A DNA stretch of 64,000 nt from the NCBI GenBank assembly GCA_050246735.1, contig JBFWVM010000009.1, positions 124,001 to 188,000 of the forward strand, read 5' to 3'. The translations under genes were made by a program, and so were the position numbers. Shown in pieces: positions 27,963 through 36,397 of this stretch (its first letter is position 1; each line of letters opens with the position of its first letter). The DNA is from Taklimakanibacter sp050246735 (GTDB lineage Bacteria; Pseudomonadota; Alphaproteobacteria; Rhizobiales; Aestuariivirgaceae). Below the pieces are notes generated by a model. It was not told the origin of the DNA. It saw only the letters and a program-made list of their open reading frames with translations, and ran no database searches.

Positions 27963-29378
27963 TCAGTCCTCCAGCACCCAGGTGTCCTTCGTGCCCCCGC
28001 CCTGGCTCGAATTGACGACGAGCGAGCCGTCCTTGAGGGCGACCCGGGTCAGGCCGCCGGGCGTGATGCGGATGCGCTCGCCGGTGAGCACGAAGGGCCT
28101 GAGATCGATGTGGCGCGGGGCCACGCCCGCCTCCGTGCAGGTGGGCGAGGCCGAGAGCGCCAGCGTCGGCTGGGCGATGTAGTTCGACGGGTCGGCCTTG
28201 AGGCGGGCGCGGAAATCGTCGATCTCCGCGACCGACGACGTCGGTCCGACCAGCATGCCATAGCCGCCCGAGCCGTGGACCTCCTTGATCACGAGCTCCG
28301 CCAGATGGTCGAGCACATAGGCGAGATCCTCGGGCGCGCCGCAGCGCCAGGTCGGCACGTTCTTCAGGAGCGGCTTCTCGCCCGTGTAGAATTCGATGAC
28401 GTCGGGAATGTAGGTGTAGATCGCCTTGTCGTCGGCGATGCCGGTGCCCGGCGCATTGACCAGCGTGACGCGTCCGGCGCGATAGAGATCGAACAGGCCC
28501 GGCACGCCGAGCGCCGAATCGGGGCGGAAGGTGAGAGGGTCGAGAAACGTGTCGTCGATCCGGCGATAGACCACGTCGACGCGCTTCGGCGCCTGGGTGG
28601 TGCGCATATGGAGATGGCCGCCGTCGACGAAGAGATCCGATCCCTCGCACAGCTCGACCCCCATCTCGTCGGCGAGGAACGCATGCTCGAAGAACGCCGA
28701 GTTGTGGATGCCGGGGGTGAGGAGCACGATCGTCGGCTCGCTGCCGGCGCCGGCGGGCGCTACGCTTTCCAGGGTCCGGCGCAGCATCGCGGGGTAGTTC
28801 TCGACCGGCGCCACGCGGTGGCGCTTGAACAGGTCGGGAAACAGGAACATCATCGCTTCCCGGTCCTCGAGCATGTAGGAGACGCCGGAGGGCGTGCGGC
28901 AATTGTCCTCGAGGACATAGAACTCGCTCTCGCTCACGCGCACGATGTCGACGCCGATGATGTGGGCATAGACGCCGCGCGGCGGCGATAGCCCCACCAT
29001 CTGCGGCACGAAGGCCGAGTTCTGCAGGACGAGATTCTTCGGAATCCGCCCGGCGCGCAGGATCTCCTGGCGGTGATAGAGGTCGTGCAGGAAGGCGTTG
29101 AGGGCGCGCACGCGCTGCTCGATGCCGACGGTGAGCCGGCGCCACTCGGAGGCGGCGAAGACGCGCGGGATGATGTCGAAGGGGATGAGCCGCTCGGCCG
29201 CCTCCTCGGTGCCATAGACGGCGAAGGTGATGCCGAGGCGGCGGAAGATGGCTTCGGCTTCCTTCAGCGCGTGCTCGACATCGGTCTTGCCGAGGGAGCC
29301 GATCCAGCCGTGGATTTGCGAATAGGGGCCCCTGACCGAGCCGTCGGGATTCAGCATCTCGTTGAAGAAAGTCCCCAT
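27963..29378 (-). CDS. Circularly permuted type 2 ATP-grasp protein of the Anbu cluster
   Basis: A 471-residue ATP-grasp enzyme of the permuted type. Typical strings are LLTPGIHNSAFFEHAFLADEMG, LVNAPGTGIADDKAIYTYIP and VIKEVHGSGGYGMLVGPT, which hold the nucleotide-binding lysine and glycine loop. ATP-grasp enzymes join a carboxylate to an amine or thiol; comparative work has proposed that this group makes a peptide or a peptide tag, but no product has been shown. It is the first gene of the four-gene Anbu operon. The start at 29378 gives the usual N-terminus. Confidence 0.93.
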   Translation of the reverse strand: MGTFFNEMLNPDGSVRGPYSQIHGWIGSLGKTDVEHALKEAEAIFRRLGITFAVYGTEEAAERLIPFDIIPRVFAASEWRRLTVGIEQRVRALNAFLHDLYHRQEILRAGRIPKNLVLQNSAFVPQMVGLSPPRGVYAHIIGVDIVRVSESEFYVLEDNCRTPSGVSYMLEDREAMMFLFPDLFKRHRVAPVENYPAMLRRTLESVAPAGAGSEPTIVLLTPGIHNSAFFEHAFLADEMGVELCEGSDLFVDGGHLHMRTTQAPKRVDVVYRRIDDTFLDPLTFRPDSALGVPGLFDLYRAGRVTLVNAPGTGIADDKAIYTYIPDVIEFYTGEKPLLKNVPTWRCGAPEDLAYVLDHLAELVIKEVHGSGGYGMLVGPTSSVAEIDDFRARLKADPSNYIAQPTLALSASPTCTEAGVAPRHIDLRPFVLTGERIRITPGGLTRVALKDGSLVVNSSQGGGTKDTWVLED

Positions 29379-29660
29379 GCCGCTCCTTCATGCTGCATTG
29401 CGATATTGGGACGAAAGTCCGCTGCGTGCAACAGATTATGTCGGAATTGCTCCCGCTGCGGGGGTTGTGGCATAAGGGAACCATGTGTTTCCGCATCACA
29501 GCGTCCGGCGGCTGCCTCAGGGCGGGGTCGCGCACCCTCAAGCAGGACGTCCTGCTTCATTGCGCCCGCATCGGCTACAAGCCGTAAGCACACGTCATTT
29601 CCGCCCGCCATCGCCTTGCTTTGGCCCCGTGGCCGCCTTCCCGCAATCTGGAGATGACCG
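29379..29660. other. Divergent intergenic region, Anbu operon / polyamine aminotransferase
   Basis: These 282 bases hold no convincing gene. On the minus strand TTGCAC and CAATAT, separated by 17 bases (29408-29436 area), could be a promoter for the Anbu operon. On the plus strand CTGGAGA precedes the ATG at 29661. I see no clear terminator, tRNA or riboswitch. Confidence 0.4.
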
Positions 29661-31046
29661 ATGACCGTCCGTGCCAAGAACCTGAATATCGCCGAGCTCG
29701 TAGAGCGCGACACCGCCCATCACTTCCATCCGTTCACGGATCACAAGGCCTTTCACGCCGAGGGCGGCGCCCGGGTCATGACCCAGGCCGACGGCGTGTG
29801 GATCTGGGATGCCGGCGGCAACAAGCTTCTCGACGGGATGGCGGGACTGTGGTGCGTGAATGTCGGCTATGGCCGCAAGGAGCTGGCGGAAGCCGCCTAC
29901 CGCCAGATGCTCGACCTGCCTTACTACAACACCTTCTTCAAGACGACGACGGTGCCGACGACGGAGCTCTCGGCGAAGATCTCCTCGCACATGCCCGAGC
30001 GCTTCAAGCACATCTTCTTCGTCAATTCGGGCTCCGAGGCCAACGACACGATCGTGCGCTTCGTGCGCCACTACTGGAAGCTGATGGGAAAGCCCTATCG
30101 CACCCAGTTCGTCGGCCGGCGGCGCGGCTATCACGGCTCGACGATGGTTGCCGCGAGCCTCGGCGGCATGGAAGGCATGCATGGCCAGGGCGGCCTGCCG
30201 CTGCCGGGCTTCCATCACGTCCAGCAGCCGCATTGGTTCGATTTCGGCGGCGATCTGACGCCCGAGGAGTTCGGCCGCGAGGCCGCCGCCGAGGTCGAGA
30301 AGAAGATCCTCGAGCTTGGTCCAGACAATGTCGCGGCCTTCATCGGCGAGCCCATCCAGGGCGCGGCCGGCGTGATCATCCCGCCCGCGACCTACTGGCC
30401 GGAAGTGCAGAGGATCTGCCGCAAATACGGCGTGCTCCTCGTCGCCGACGAGGTCATCTGCGGCTTCGGGCGCACCGGCAGCTGGTGGGGCTTCGAGACC
30501 CTGGGGATAGAGCCCGATATCGTGCCCATGGCCAAGGGGCTGTCGTCGGGCTACCTGCCGATCGGCGCCGTCGCCTTCTCGGACCGGCTGATCAAGGACT
30601 TCTTCGAGAAGGGCGAGGAATTCTATCACGGCATGACCTATGCCGGTCATCCGGCGGCTTGCGCGGTCGCGCTCAGGAATATCGAGATCATCGAGAACGA
30701 GAAGCTGGTCGAGCGCTCGCGCGAGCTCGGCGCGTATTTCGCCGAGGGGCTGGAAAGCCTGCGCGATCACCCGATCGTCGGCGAGACCCGCTCGGTCGGC
30801 CTCATCGGCGCCATCGAGATCGCCCGCGACAAGGCGGCCCGCGAACGCTTCGCGAGGCCCGGCCGGGTGGGCACCATCTGCCGCGACCACAGCTTCGACA
30901 ACGGGCTCATCATGCGGGCCTGCTGGGACACGATGGTGCTCTCGCCGCCGCTGGTGATCTCGAGAAAGGAGATCGACGAGATGATGCGGCTGGCCAGGGT
31001 TGCCCTGGACAAGACCTATGCGGACGTCAAGGCGGAAGTCGCCTGA
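29661..31046 (+). CDS. spuC: Putrescine-pyruvate aminotransferase (SpuC type)
   Basis: A class III PLP aminotransferase of 461 residues that should convert putrescine and pyruvate to 4-aminobutyraldehyde and alanine. It matches Pseudomonas SpuC along its length in remembered strings: HPFTDHKAFHAEGGARVMT, GMAGLWCVNVGYG, FVNSGSEANDTIVR, FIGEPIQGA. The cofactor lysine is in MAKGLSSGYLP near residue 292, with the Asp in VADEVICGFGRTG. It is followed by a polyamine uptake operon, supporting the substrate. Taurine-pyruvate aminotransferase is in the same class and is the main alternative, but fits the context less well. Confidence 0.88.
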   Translation: MTVRAKNLNIAELVERDTAHHFHPFTDHKAFHAEGGARVMTQADGVWIWDAGGNKLLDGMAGLWCVNVGYGRKELAEAAYRQMLDLPYYNTFFKTTTVPTTELSAKISSHMPERFKHIFFVNSGSEANDTIVRFVRHYWKLMGKPYRTQFVGRRRGYHGSTMVAASLGGMEGMHGQGGLPLPGFHHVQQPHWFDFGGDLTPEEFGREAAAEVEKKILELGPDNVAAFIGEPIQGAAGVIIPPATYWPEVQRICRKYGVLLVADEVICGFGRTGSWWGFETLGIEPDIVPMAKGLSSGYLPIGAVAFSDRLIKDFFEKGEEFYHGMTYAGHPAACAVALRNIEIIENEKLVERSRELGAYFAEGLESLRDHPIVGETRSVGLIGAIEIARDKAARERFARPGRVGTICRDHSFDNGLIMRACWDTMVLSPPLVISRKEIDEMMRLARVALDKTYADVKAEVA

Positions 31047-31063
31047 CAAATAAGTTGAACCAT

Positions 31064-31092
31064 GCTGGTCCGAGGCATAGGCTTGGACCAGC
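31064..31092 (+). promoter_or_regulatory. Inverted repeat before potF-like gene
   Basis: Arms GCTGGTCC (31064-31071) and GGACCAGC (31085-31092) are perfect complements with a 13-base spacer. A second short GC-rich inverted pair (GGCGCC) follows at about 31102-31122. Either an mRNA hairpin or an operator is possible; 50 bases then lead to the ribosome site AAGGGAG. Confidence 0.5.
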
Positions 31093-31142
31093 CAAACAGG
31101 CGGGCGCCTTGAGGCAGGGCGCCGGCAATCAAGGGAGTCAAC

Positions 31143-32225
31143 ATGCCAGTCTATTGTCCAGGATTTTCCGCCCGGCGCCGCGCGCTGCTGAAGGGTCTGG
31201 GAGCGATCGGTGTCGGCCTTACGTTCCTGCCGCGCCATTCGTTGTCGGAAGAGGAGAAGAAGCTCAACTTCTACAACTGGGACACCTATATCGGCGAGAC
31301 GACGCTGGCCGATTTCGAGAAGGCCACCGGCATCGAGGTGAAGATGGATCTCTTCGCCGACAATGACGAGTTGTTCGCCAAGCTCAAGGCCGGCAATCCC
31401 GGCTATGACGTGATCTGCCCGACCAACGACAATCTCGAGCGCATGATCAAGGCCGATATGGTGATGCCGCTCGACCGGGCGAAGCTGCCTAATTTCTCCA
31501 ATCTCGATCCGGTCTTCCAGGAAGCCACCTTCGATCCCGGCCGCAAGCATTCCGTACCCTATCTGTGGGGCACGGTCGGCATCGGCTACCGCAAGAGCAA
31601 GGTCGAGGGCAGCACCGTCGACAGCTGGAAGATCCTTTTCGAGGATCCGAAATTCGCCGGCCGCATTGCGCTGCTCGGCGACGCCAAGGTCGTGATCGGC
31701 TCGGCGCTCAAATATCTCGGCCAGTCGCTCAATTCCACCGATGCCGGCATGCTCAAGAAGGTGGAGGACCTCCTCATCGCCGGCAAGAAGAACGTCAAGG
31801 TCTATGCCGACGACAACGGCCAGGATCTCCTGGCCTCGGGCGACGTCGATCTCACCATGGAGTACAATGGCGACATCCTCCAGGTCATGGCCGAGGACGA
31901 CGACATTTCCTATGTCGTGCCGACCGAGGGCGCCGAGATGTGGCAGGACTGCCTCGCCATTCCGACCGGCGCGCCGCGCCCCGAGAACGCCCATGCCTTC
32001 ATCAACTTCATCCTCGACCCGGAGACCGAGGCCGGGATCGCCAAGACGGTCCAGTATGCGACCCCCAATGCCGCGGCGCGCAAGCTGATGGACAAGGACT
32101 ATGTCGAAAACCCGGCGATCTTCCCGCCCGCCGAGGTGGTCGCCAAATGCGAGCCCGCCCTCTATCTGGGCGAGGAGGCGACCAGGATCCGCGACGAGAT
32201 CTGGACCCGTATCCAGGCGGCGTGA
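31143..32225 (+). CDS. potF: Polyamine ABC transporter substrate-binding protein (PotD/PotF family)
   Basis: A 360-residue periplasmic binding protein. The signal region RRRALLKGLGAIGVGLTFLP looks like a twin-arginine-type or Sec signal; the mature part starts near LNFYNWDTYIGETTL, the classic PotD/PotF opening. NAG-PGYDVICPTND and the aromatic/acid residues of the polyamine pocket (for example the ILYxWDT and WGTVGIGYR areas) fit spermidine/putrescine binding. Downstream are its two permeases and ATPase. Which polyamine it prefers cannot be told. Confidence 0.92.
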   Translation: MPVYCPGFSARRRALLKGLGAIGVGLTFLPRHSLSEEEKKLNFYNWDTYIGETTLADFEKATGIEVKMDLFADNDELFAKLKAGNPGYDVICPTNDNLERMIKADMVMPLDRAKLPNFSNLDPVFQEATFDPGRKHSVPYLWGTVGIGYRKSKVEGSTVDSWKILFEDPKFAGRIALLGDAKVVIGSALKYLGQSLNSTDAGMLKKVEDLLIAGKKNVKVYADDNGQDLLASGDVDLTMEYNGDILQVMAEDDDISYVVPTEGAEMWQDCLAIPTGAPRPENAHAFINFILDPETEAGIAKTVQYATPNAAARKLMDKDYVENPAIFPPAEVVAKCEPALYLGEEATRIRDEIWTRIQAA

Positions 32226-32243
32226 GCCTTTGTCGGCTTGCGG

Positions 32244-32274
32244 GACCGGAGAAGGCATGTTGCCGTCTCCGGTC
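32244..32274 (+). terminator. Attenuating hairpin between potF and potH
   Basis: Arms GACCGGAGA (32244-32252) and TCTCCGGTC (32266-32274) pair perfectly; after one mismatch GGC/GCC adds three pairs around an ATGTT loop. ATTCTGTTCT follows, a weak T-rich tract. Partial termination or 3' protection would explain high binding-protein and low permease levels. Confidence 0.65.
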
Positions 32275-32321
32275 ATTCTGTTCTAGCATCGCCATGACGG
32301 CAAACGGGGTGGAGCGGCGGC

Positions 32322-33176
32322 GTGGACAGTTGGAGGGATAATCTCCGGGCTTTCTGGACTCTCGGATCGCCCGGCACCTTCTGGCTCCTGGTCTTCTTCC
32401 TCATCCCGCTCGCCTATATGTTCGGGATCTCGTTCAGCGAGAAGATCTCGATCACCGAGAACGCCTTCACCGGGACGTTCGCCAACTACATCCGGGCCTA
32501 CGATCCGGTCTACCTGCAGATCATCTGGAAGTCGGTGTGGATCAGCCTGCTGGCGACGGCCTTCTGCCTGCTGCTCGCCTATCCGATCGCCTTCGGCATC
32601 TGTTTCGCGCCGGCCAGGTGGAAGCCCTTGCTTCTGCTCCTCGTCATCCTGCCCTTCTGGATCAACCTCCTGATCCGCACCTATGCGCTGATCGCCGTCT
32701 TCCGCAGCCAGGGCTATCTCAACCTGGTGCTGGGCTGGATCGGGCTGGGGCCCTTCGAGATGCTCTACAACGACGGCTCGGTGATCATGGGGCTGGTCTA
32801 TGTCTACATGCCCTTCATGGTGCTGCCGCTCTATGCCACGATCGAGCGGCTCGACCGCTCCTATCTGGAAGCGAGCCTCGATCTCGGCGGCTCGCAGACC
32901 CAGACCTTCCTGAAAGTCACATTGCCCCTGACGATGCCCGGCGTCGTCACCGGCATCATCCTGGTCTTCATTCCCTGCCTCGGCTCGTTCCTGACGCCCG
33001 ACATGCTGGGCGGCGCCAATGCGATCATGATCGGCAACGTCATCGAGCGTCAGTTCAAGGCCGCCAATGACTGGCCTTTCGGCTCGGCCCTGTCGTTCCT
33101 GCTGATGTATGTGACCTTCGCCGCGCTGGCGCTGCGCGCCTTTCTCGCCGCCCGCAGCAAGGGGGTCGACGTCTGA
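32322..33176 (+). CDS. potH: Polyamine ABC transporter permease 1 (PotB/PotH)
   Basis: A 284-residue permease with six helices. The N-terminal helix is LGSPGTFWLLVFFLIPLAYMFGISF, and the EAA loop is YLEASLDLGGSQTQTFLKVTLPLTMPG. It pairs with the next gene to form the channel. GTG start, preceded by a purine-rich GGAGCGGCGG. Its stop shares one base with the potI start (TGATG), so translation is coupled. Confidence 0.93.
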   Translation: MDSWRDNLRAFWTLGSPGTFWLLVFFLIPLAYMFGISFSEKISITENAFTGTFANYIRAYDPVYLQIIWKSVWISLLATAFCLLLAYPIAFGICFAPARWKPLLLLLVILPFWINLLIRTYALIAVFRSQGYLNLVLGWIGLGPFEMLYNDGSVIMGLVYVYMPFMVLPLYATIERLDRSYLEASLDLGGSQTQTFLKVTLPLTMPGVVTGIILVFIPCLGSFLTPDMLGGANAIMIGNVIERQFKAANDWPFGSALSFLLMYVTFAALALRAFLAARSKGVDV

Positions 33177-34024
33177 TGGCAGAGACCCTGAAACCCGGCT
33201 CGGGGCCGCTCGACTATGGCAGCCGCTGGTGGCTCAGGATCCTCTTCGTGGCGATCTTCGTCGCGCTCTACACGCCGATCGTGACGCTGATCGCCTTTTC
33301 CTTCAACACCGACCGGCGCGGCGTCGTCTGGCGCGGCTTCACCCTGAACAACTACGTGAAGGCCTGGAACAACTCCGATCTCCAGGAGGCGCTGCTCAAC
33401 TCGCTCACCATCGCGGTCATCGCGACGGTCTTCGCCACCGTCATCGGCGCCATGGCGGCCCTGTTCCTGTGGCGCTTCCGCTTCCCCTTGAAGTCGGCCT
33501 ATGAAGGGGCGATGGCGCTGCCGATCGTCATCCCGGAGATCTGCATGGGCGTGTCGCTGCTGCTGTTCTTCATCAACACCGGCATGATGGAGTGGTCGGT
33601 GGGGCTGCCCTGGCCGCTGAACCTGGTCAACATCATCATCGCCCATGTGGCCTTCTGCTTCCCCTTCGTGGCGGTGGTGGTGCGCTCCAGGCTTGTCGGC
33701 TTCAACCGCCAGTTCGAGGAGGCCTCGAAGGATCTGGGGGCCAGCGAATGGCAGACCTTCTGGAACGTCATCGTGCCCTTCATGATGCCGGGCCTGGTCG
33801 CCGGGGCGCTGCTCGCCTTCACCCTGTCTCTCGACGATTTCGTGATCACCTTCTTCACCTCGGGGCCGGAGACGGTGACCTTCCCGGTCAAGGTCTATTC
33901 GCTGGTCCGCCGCGGCGTCTCGCCCGAGATCAACGCCGCATCGACGGTGCTGATCGTCATCACGGTGATCGCCACCGTAGTCGCAATGAAACTTCAGGCG
34001 CCCCAGAAAGCGGGCGAAGGTTAG
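33176..34024 (+). CDS. potI: Polyamine ABC transporter permease 2 (PotC/PotI)
   Basis: A 282-residue permease, second channel subunit. The typical opening is LFVAIFVALYTPIVTLIAFSFN, and the EAA loop is FEEASKDLGASEWQTFWNVIVPFMMPG. The C-terminal segment LSLDDFVITFFTSGP is a strong PotC/PotI signature. Four bases separate it from the ATPase gene. Confidence 0.94.
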   Translation: MAETLKPGSGPLDYGSRWWLRILFVAIFVALYTPIVTLIAFSFNTDRRGVVWRGFTLNNYVKAWNNSDLQEALLNSLTIAVIATVFATVIGAMAALFLWRFRFPLKSAYEGAMALPIVIPEICMGVSLLLFFINTGMMEWSVGLPWPLNLVNIIIAHVAFCFPFVAVVVRSRLVGFNRQFEEASKDLGASEWQTFWNVIVPFMMPGLVAGALLAFTLSLDDFVITFFTSGPETVTFPVKVYSLVRRGVSPEINAASTVLIVITVIATVVAMKLQAPQKAGEG

Positions 34025-34028
34025 GACA

Positions 34029-35117
34029 ATGGCCGAAGCAATCGTATCCCTGCGCAACGTCACCAAGACTTTCTCGGGCGCCGTCACCGCCGTCGACGAT
34101 GTCTCCTTCGACATCGCCCAGAACGAGTTCTTCGCCCTGCTGGGGCCGTCCGGCTGCGGCAAGACGACGCTGCTGCGCATGATCTCCGGTCTCGAGACGC
34201 CGACCTCGGGCCAGATCGTCATCGGCGGCGAGGACATGGCGCTGACGCCGCCCAACAAGCGGCCGACCAACATGGTGTTCCAGTCCTATGCCGTGTTCCC
34301 GCACATGACGGTCGCCGACAATGTCGCCTACGGCCTCAAGGTCACCGGTGTTCCCGCCGAAGAGACCAGGAGGCGGGTCGGCGAGGCGCTCGAGATGGTC
34401 AAGCTCACCCATCTCGCCGCCCGCAAGCCCGATCAGATGTCGGGCGGCCAGCGCCAGCGCGTGGCGCTGGCGCGCGCGCTGGTCAAGCGGCCGAAGGTCC
34501 TGCTGCTCGACGAGCCGCTGTCGGCCCTCGACGCCAAATTGCGCGACGAGATGCGCCTCGAGCTCACCAGGCTGCAGGAGAATGTCGGCATCACCTTCAT
34601 CATCGTGACCCATGACCAGGACGAAGCGCTGTCGATGGCGAGCCGCATCGCGGTCATGGACAAGGGGGCGGTCCAGCAGATCGCGACGCCCGCGGAGCTC
34701 TATGAGCAGCCGGCGAGCCGGTTCGTCGCCGACTTCATCGGCAAGGTCAACCTGATCAACGCGCAGGTGGTCTCCGCGACCGCGAAGAAGCTCGTCTGCG
34801 ACGCCAGGGGCCTGGGCAAGGTCGAATTGCCGCATGAAGGCAAGACCGCGGGCAGCATCGCCATCGCGGTGCGCCCCGAGAAGCTCAAGCTTTCGGAAGC
34901 CCAGCCCAAGGCCGCCAGGGCGATCAAGACCGAAGGCAAGGTCCGCGACGTCGCCTATTACGGCGACACGAGCCATGTGGTCGTGCATTGCAACGACGAA
35001 CTCGAGCTCTCCGTCAATGTGCAGAACGACACCCGCGCCGGCGGATCGGGTGTTGAACGCGGCCAGAAAGTGTGGATTCACTGGGCGCCGGAAGACACTC
35101 TGGTACTGACGGAGTAG
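34029..35117 (+). CDS. potG: Polyamine ABC transporter ATPase (PotA/PotG)
   Basis: A 362-residue cytoplasmic ATPase. Walker A GPSGCGKTT is near residue 38, the Q-loop is MVFQSYAVFPHMT, the signature is MSGGQRQRVALARAL near 138, and Walker B is LLLDEPLSALD near 157. A C-terminal TOBE domain (about 280-362) is present, as in PotA/PotG and other CUT1-type regulators of transport. The agmatinase gene follows after three bases. Confidence 0.95.
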   Translation: MAEAIVSLRNVTKTFSGAVTAVDDVSFDIAQNEFFALLGPSGCGKTTLLRMISGLETPTSGQIVIGGEDMALTPPNKRPTNMVFQSYAVFPHMTVADNVAYGLKVTGVPAEETRRRVGEALEMVKLTHLAARKPDQMSGGQRQRVALARALVKRPKVLLLDEPLSALDAKLRDEMRLELTRLQENVGITFIIVTHDQDEALSMASRIAVMDKGAVQQIATPAELYEQPASRFVADFIGKVNLINAQVVSATAKKLVCDARGLGKVELPHEGKTAGSIAIAVRPEKLKLSEAQPKAARAIKTEGKVRDVAYYGDTSHVVVHCNDELELSVNVQNDTRAGGSGVERGQKVWIHWAPEDTLVLTE

Positions 35118-35120
35118 GCC

Positions 35121-36116
35121 TTGACGCTGGAAATCTCGAAGCTGACCTCGGCCCCGGGGGACAGCGCCTTTCGCCGCAAGGGCCTCAAGGGCACCGAGCT
35201 CGAGGCCACCTATGCCGGCGCGCTCTCCTACATGCGGCGCAAATACAGCCGCGACCTCGCGGGCGTCGACATCGCCGTCACCGGCATTCCCTTCGATCAG
35301 GCGGTCAGCAACCGGCCGGGCACCCGCTTCGGGCCGGAAGCCATTCGCAAGGCGTCGGTCGAGCATGCCTGGGGTCCGTACTGGCCGTGGATGTTCGATC
35401 CCTTCGACACGCTGGCGGTCGTCGACTATGGCGACTGCTTCTTCGACTGGGGCCGCAAGGACCTGGCGCCCGAAGCGATCACCCGGCATGCGCTGTCGGT
35501 GATCGAGACGGGGACCGGGCTCGTGTCCCTGGGCGGCGATCATTTCGTCACCTATCCGTTGCTCAAGGCGCATGCCCGGGCGCACGGGACGCTGGCTCTC
35601 GTCCATTTCGACGCCCATCGCGATGTCGAGCCGGACGACGGCGACCGCATCGATCACGGCACGATGTTCAACTATGCGGTGCGGGACGGGCTCATCGATC
35701 CCGGGCGCTCGATCCAGATCGGCATCCGCACCACCTTCCACGGCGAGCGCACCTTGGGCTTCAGGATACTCTATTCCGACCAGGTGCATGAGATGAGCCC
35801 GGCGGAAGCGGCAAGGGAGATCGCCGCCACCGTCGGCGGCGGAAAGGCCTATCTCACTTTCGATATCGATTGCCTCGATCCGGCCTTCGCGCCGGGCACC
35901 GGCACGCCGGTGCCGGGCGGGCTCTCCTCGCATCAGGCGCTGTCGATCATCCGCAAGCTCACCGACGTCGATTTCGTCGGCATGGACCTGGTCGAGGTGT
36001 CGCCGCCTTACGACCATGCCGAGATCACCGCCCTTGCCGGGGCGACCATCGTCCTCGACTATCTCTGCCTCAAGGCCTGGCAGAAGGGCGCCCGCGGCCG
36101 GCCATTGCCCGAATAG
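35121..36116 (+). CDS. speB: Agmatinase
   Basis: Hydrolyses agmatine to putrescine and urea. The 331-residue ureohydrolase keeps the manganese motifs: GGDHF near 139, DAHRD near 164 (here HFDAHRDVEPDDGDRIDHGT) and the SFDxDxxDPxxxPGTGTP motif as FDIDCLDPAFAPGTGTP near 247. The arginase family loop varies, but the YGDCFFDWG segment is agmatinase-like. TTG start, fixed by GGAG at 35111-35114 and the tight spacing to potG. Being in the uptake operon, it would make putrescine from imported or internal agmatine. Guanidinobutyrase is an alternative. Confidence 0.9.
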   Translation: MTLEISKLTSAPGDSAFRRKGLKGTELEATYAGALSYMRRKYSRDLAGVDIAVTGIPFDQAVSNRPGTRFGPEAIRKASVEHAWGPYWPWMFDPFDTLAVVDYGDCFFDWGRKDLAPEAITRHALSVIETGTGLVSLGGDHFVTYPLLKAHARAHGTLALVHFDAHRDVEPDDGDRIDHGTMFNYAVRDGLIDPGRSIQIGIRTTFHGERTLGFRILYSDQVHEMSPAEAAREIAATVGGGKAYLTFDIDCLDPAFAPGTGTPVPGGLSSHQALSIIRKLTDVDFVGMDLVEVSPPYDHAEITALAGATIVLDYLCLKAWQKGARGRPLPE

Positions 36117-36181
36117 CGGGAACCCGCCGCAGTCGGGATCGTTGACGGAGGCGATCGTGGACGATCGCGAGGAGACCCGTC

Positions 36182-36364
36182 ATGCCGGCAAAATCCAAGG
36201 CCCAGCAGAAAGCCGCGGGCGCAGCGCTTGCGGCCAAGCGCGGCGAGCAGAAGGTGAGCGAGCTCAAAGGCGCCTCGCGCGAGATGTACAAGTCGATGAG
36301 CGAGAAGCAGCTCGAGGAATTCGCCGAGACCAGGCGCAAGGGCCTGCCCGAGCACAAGGATTAG
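36182..36364 (+). CDS. Small DUF3008 family protein
   Basis: A 60-residue, highly charged protein (about one third Lys, Arg, Glu) matching the DUF3008 family: PAKSKAQQKAAGAALAAKRG at the start and an MYKSMSEKQLEEFAxTxxKGLPEHK ending. Function unknown; the family is common in Hyphomicrobiales and some members are linked to stress conditions. GGAGACCCGTC precedes the ATG. It lies 65 bases after speB and may be transcribed on its own. Confidence 0.85.
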   Translation: MPAKSKAQQKAAGAALAAKRGEQKVSELKGASREMYKSMSEKQLEEFAETRRKGLPEHKD

Positions 36365-36397
36365 GGGAACCGGGTCTATTCCTGCCGCGGAAGCCTG

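Noticed and set aside
29661..31046. Taurine-pyruvate aminotransferase as the missing first step for xsc
   Set aside because: Sequence strings follow SpuC closely and the gene heads a polyamine uptake locus, far from xsc.
29595..32276. 893-codon minus-strand frame opposite spuC/potF
   Set aside because: Antisense to two well-supported genes; repetitive hydrophobic/charged pattern typical of shadow frames in GC-rich DNA.
33960..36017. 685-codon minus-strand frame opposite potG and speB
   Set aside because: Composition is unlike a real protein and the plus strand carries clear ABC and ureohydrolase motifs.
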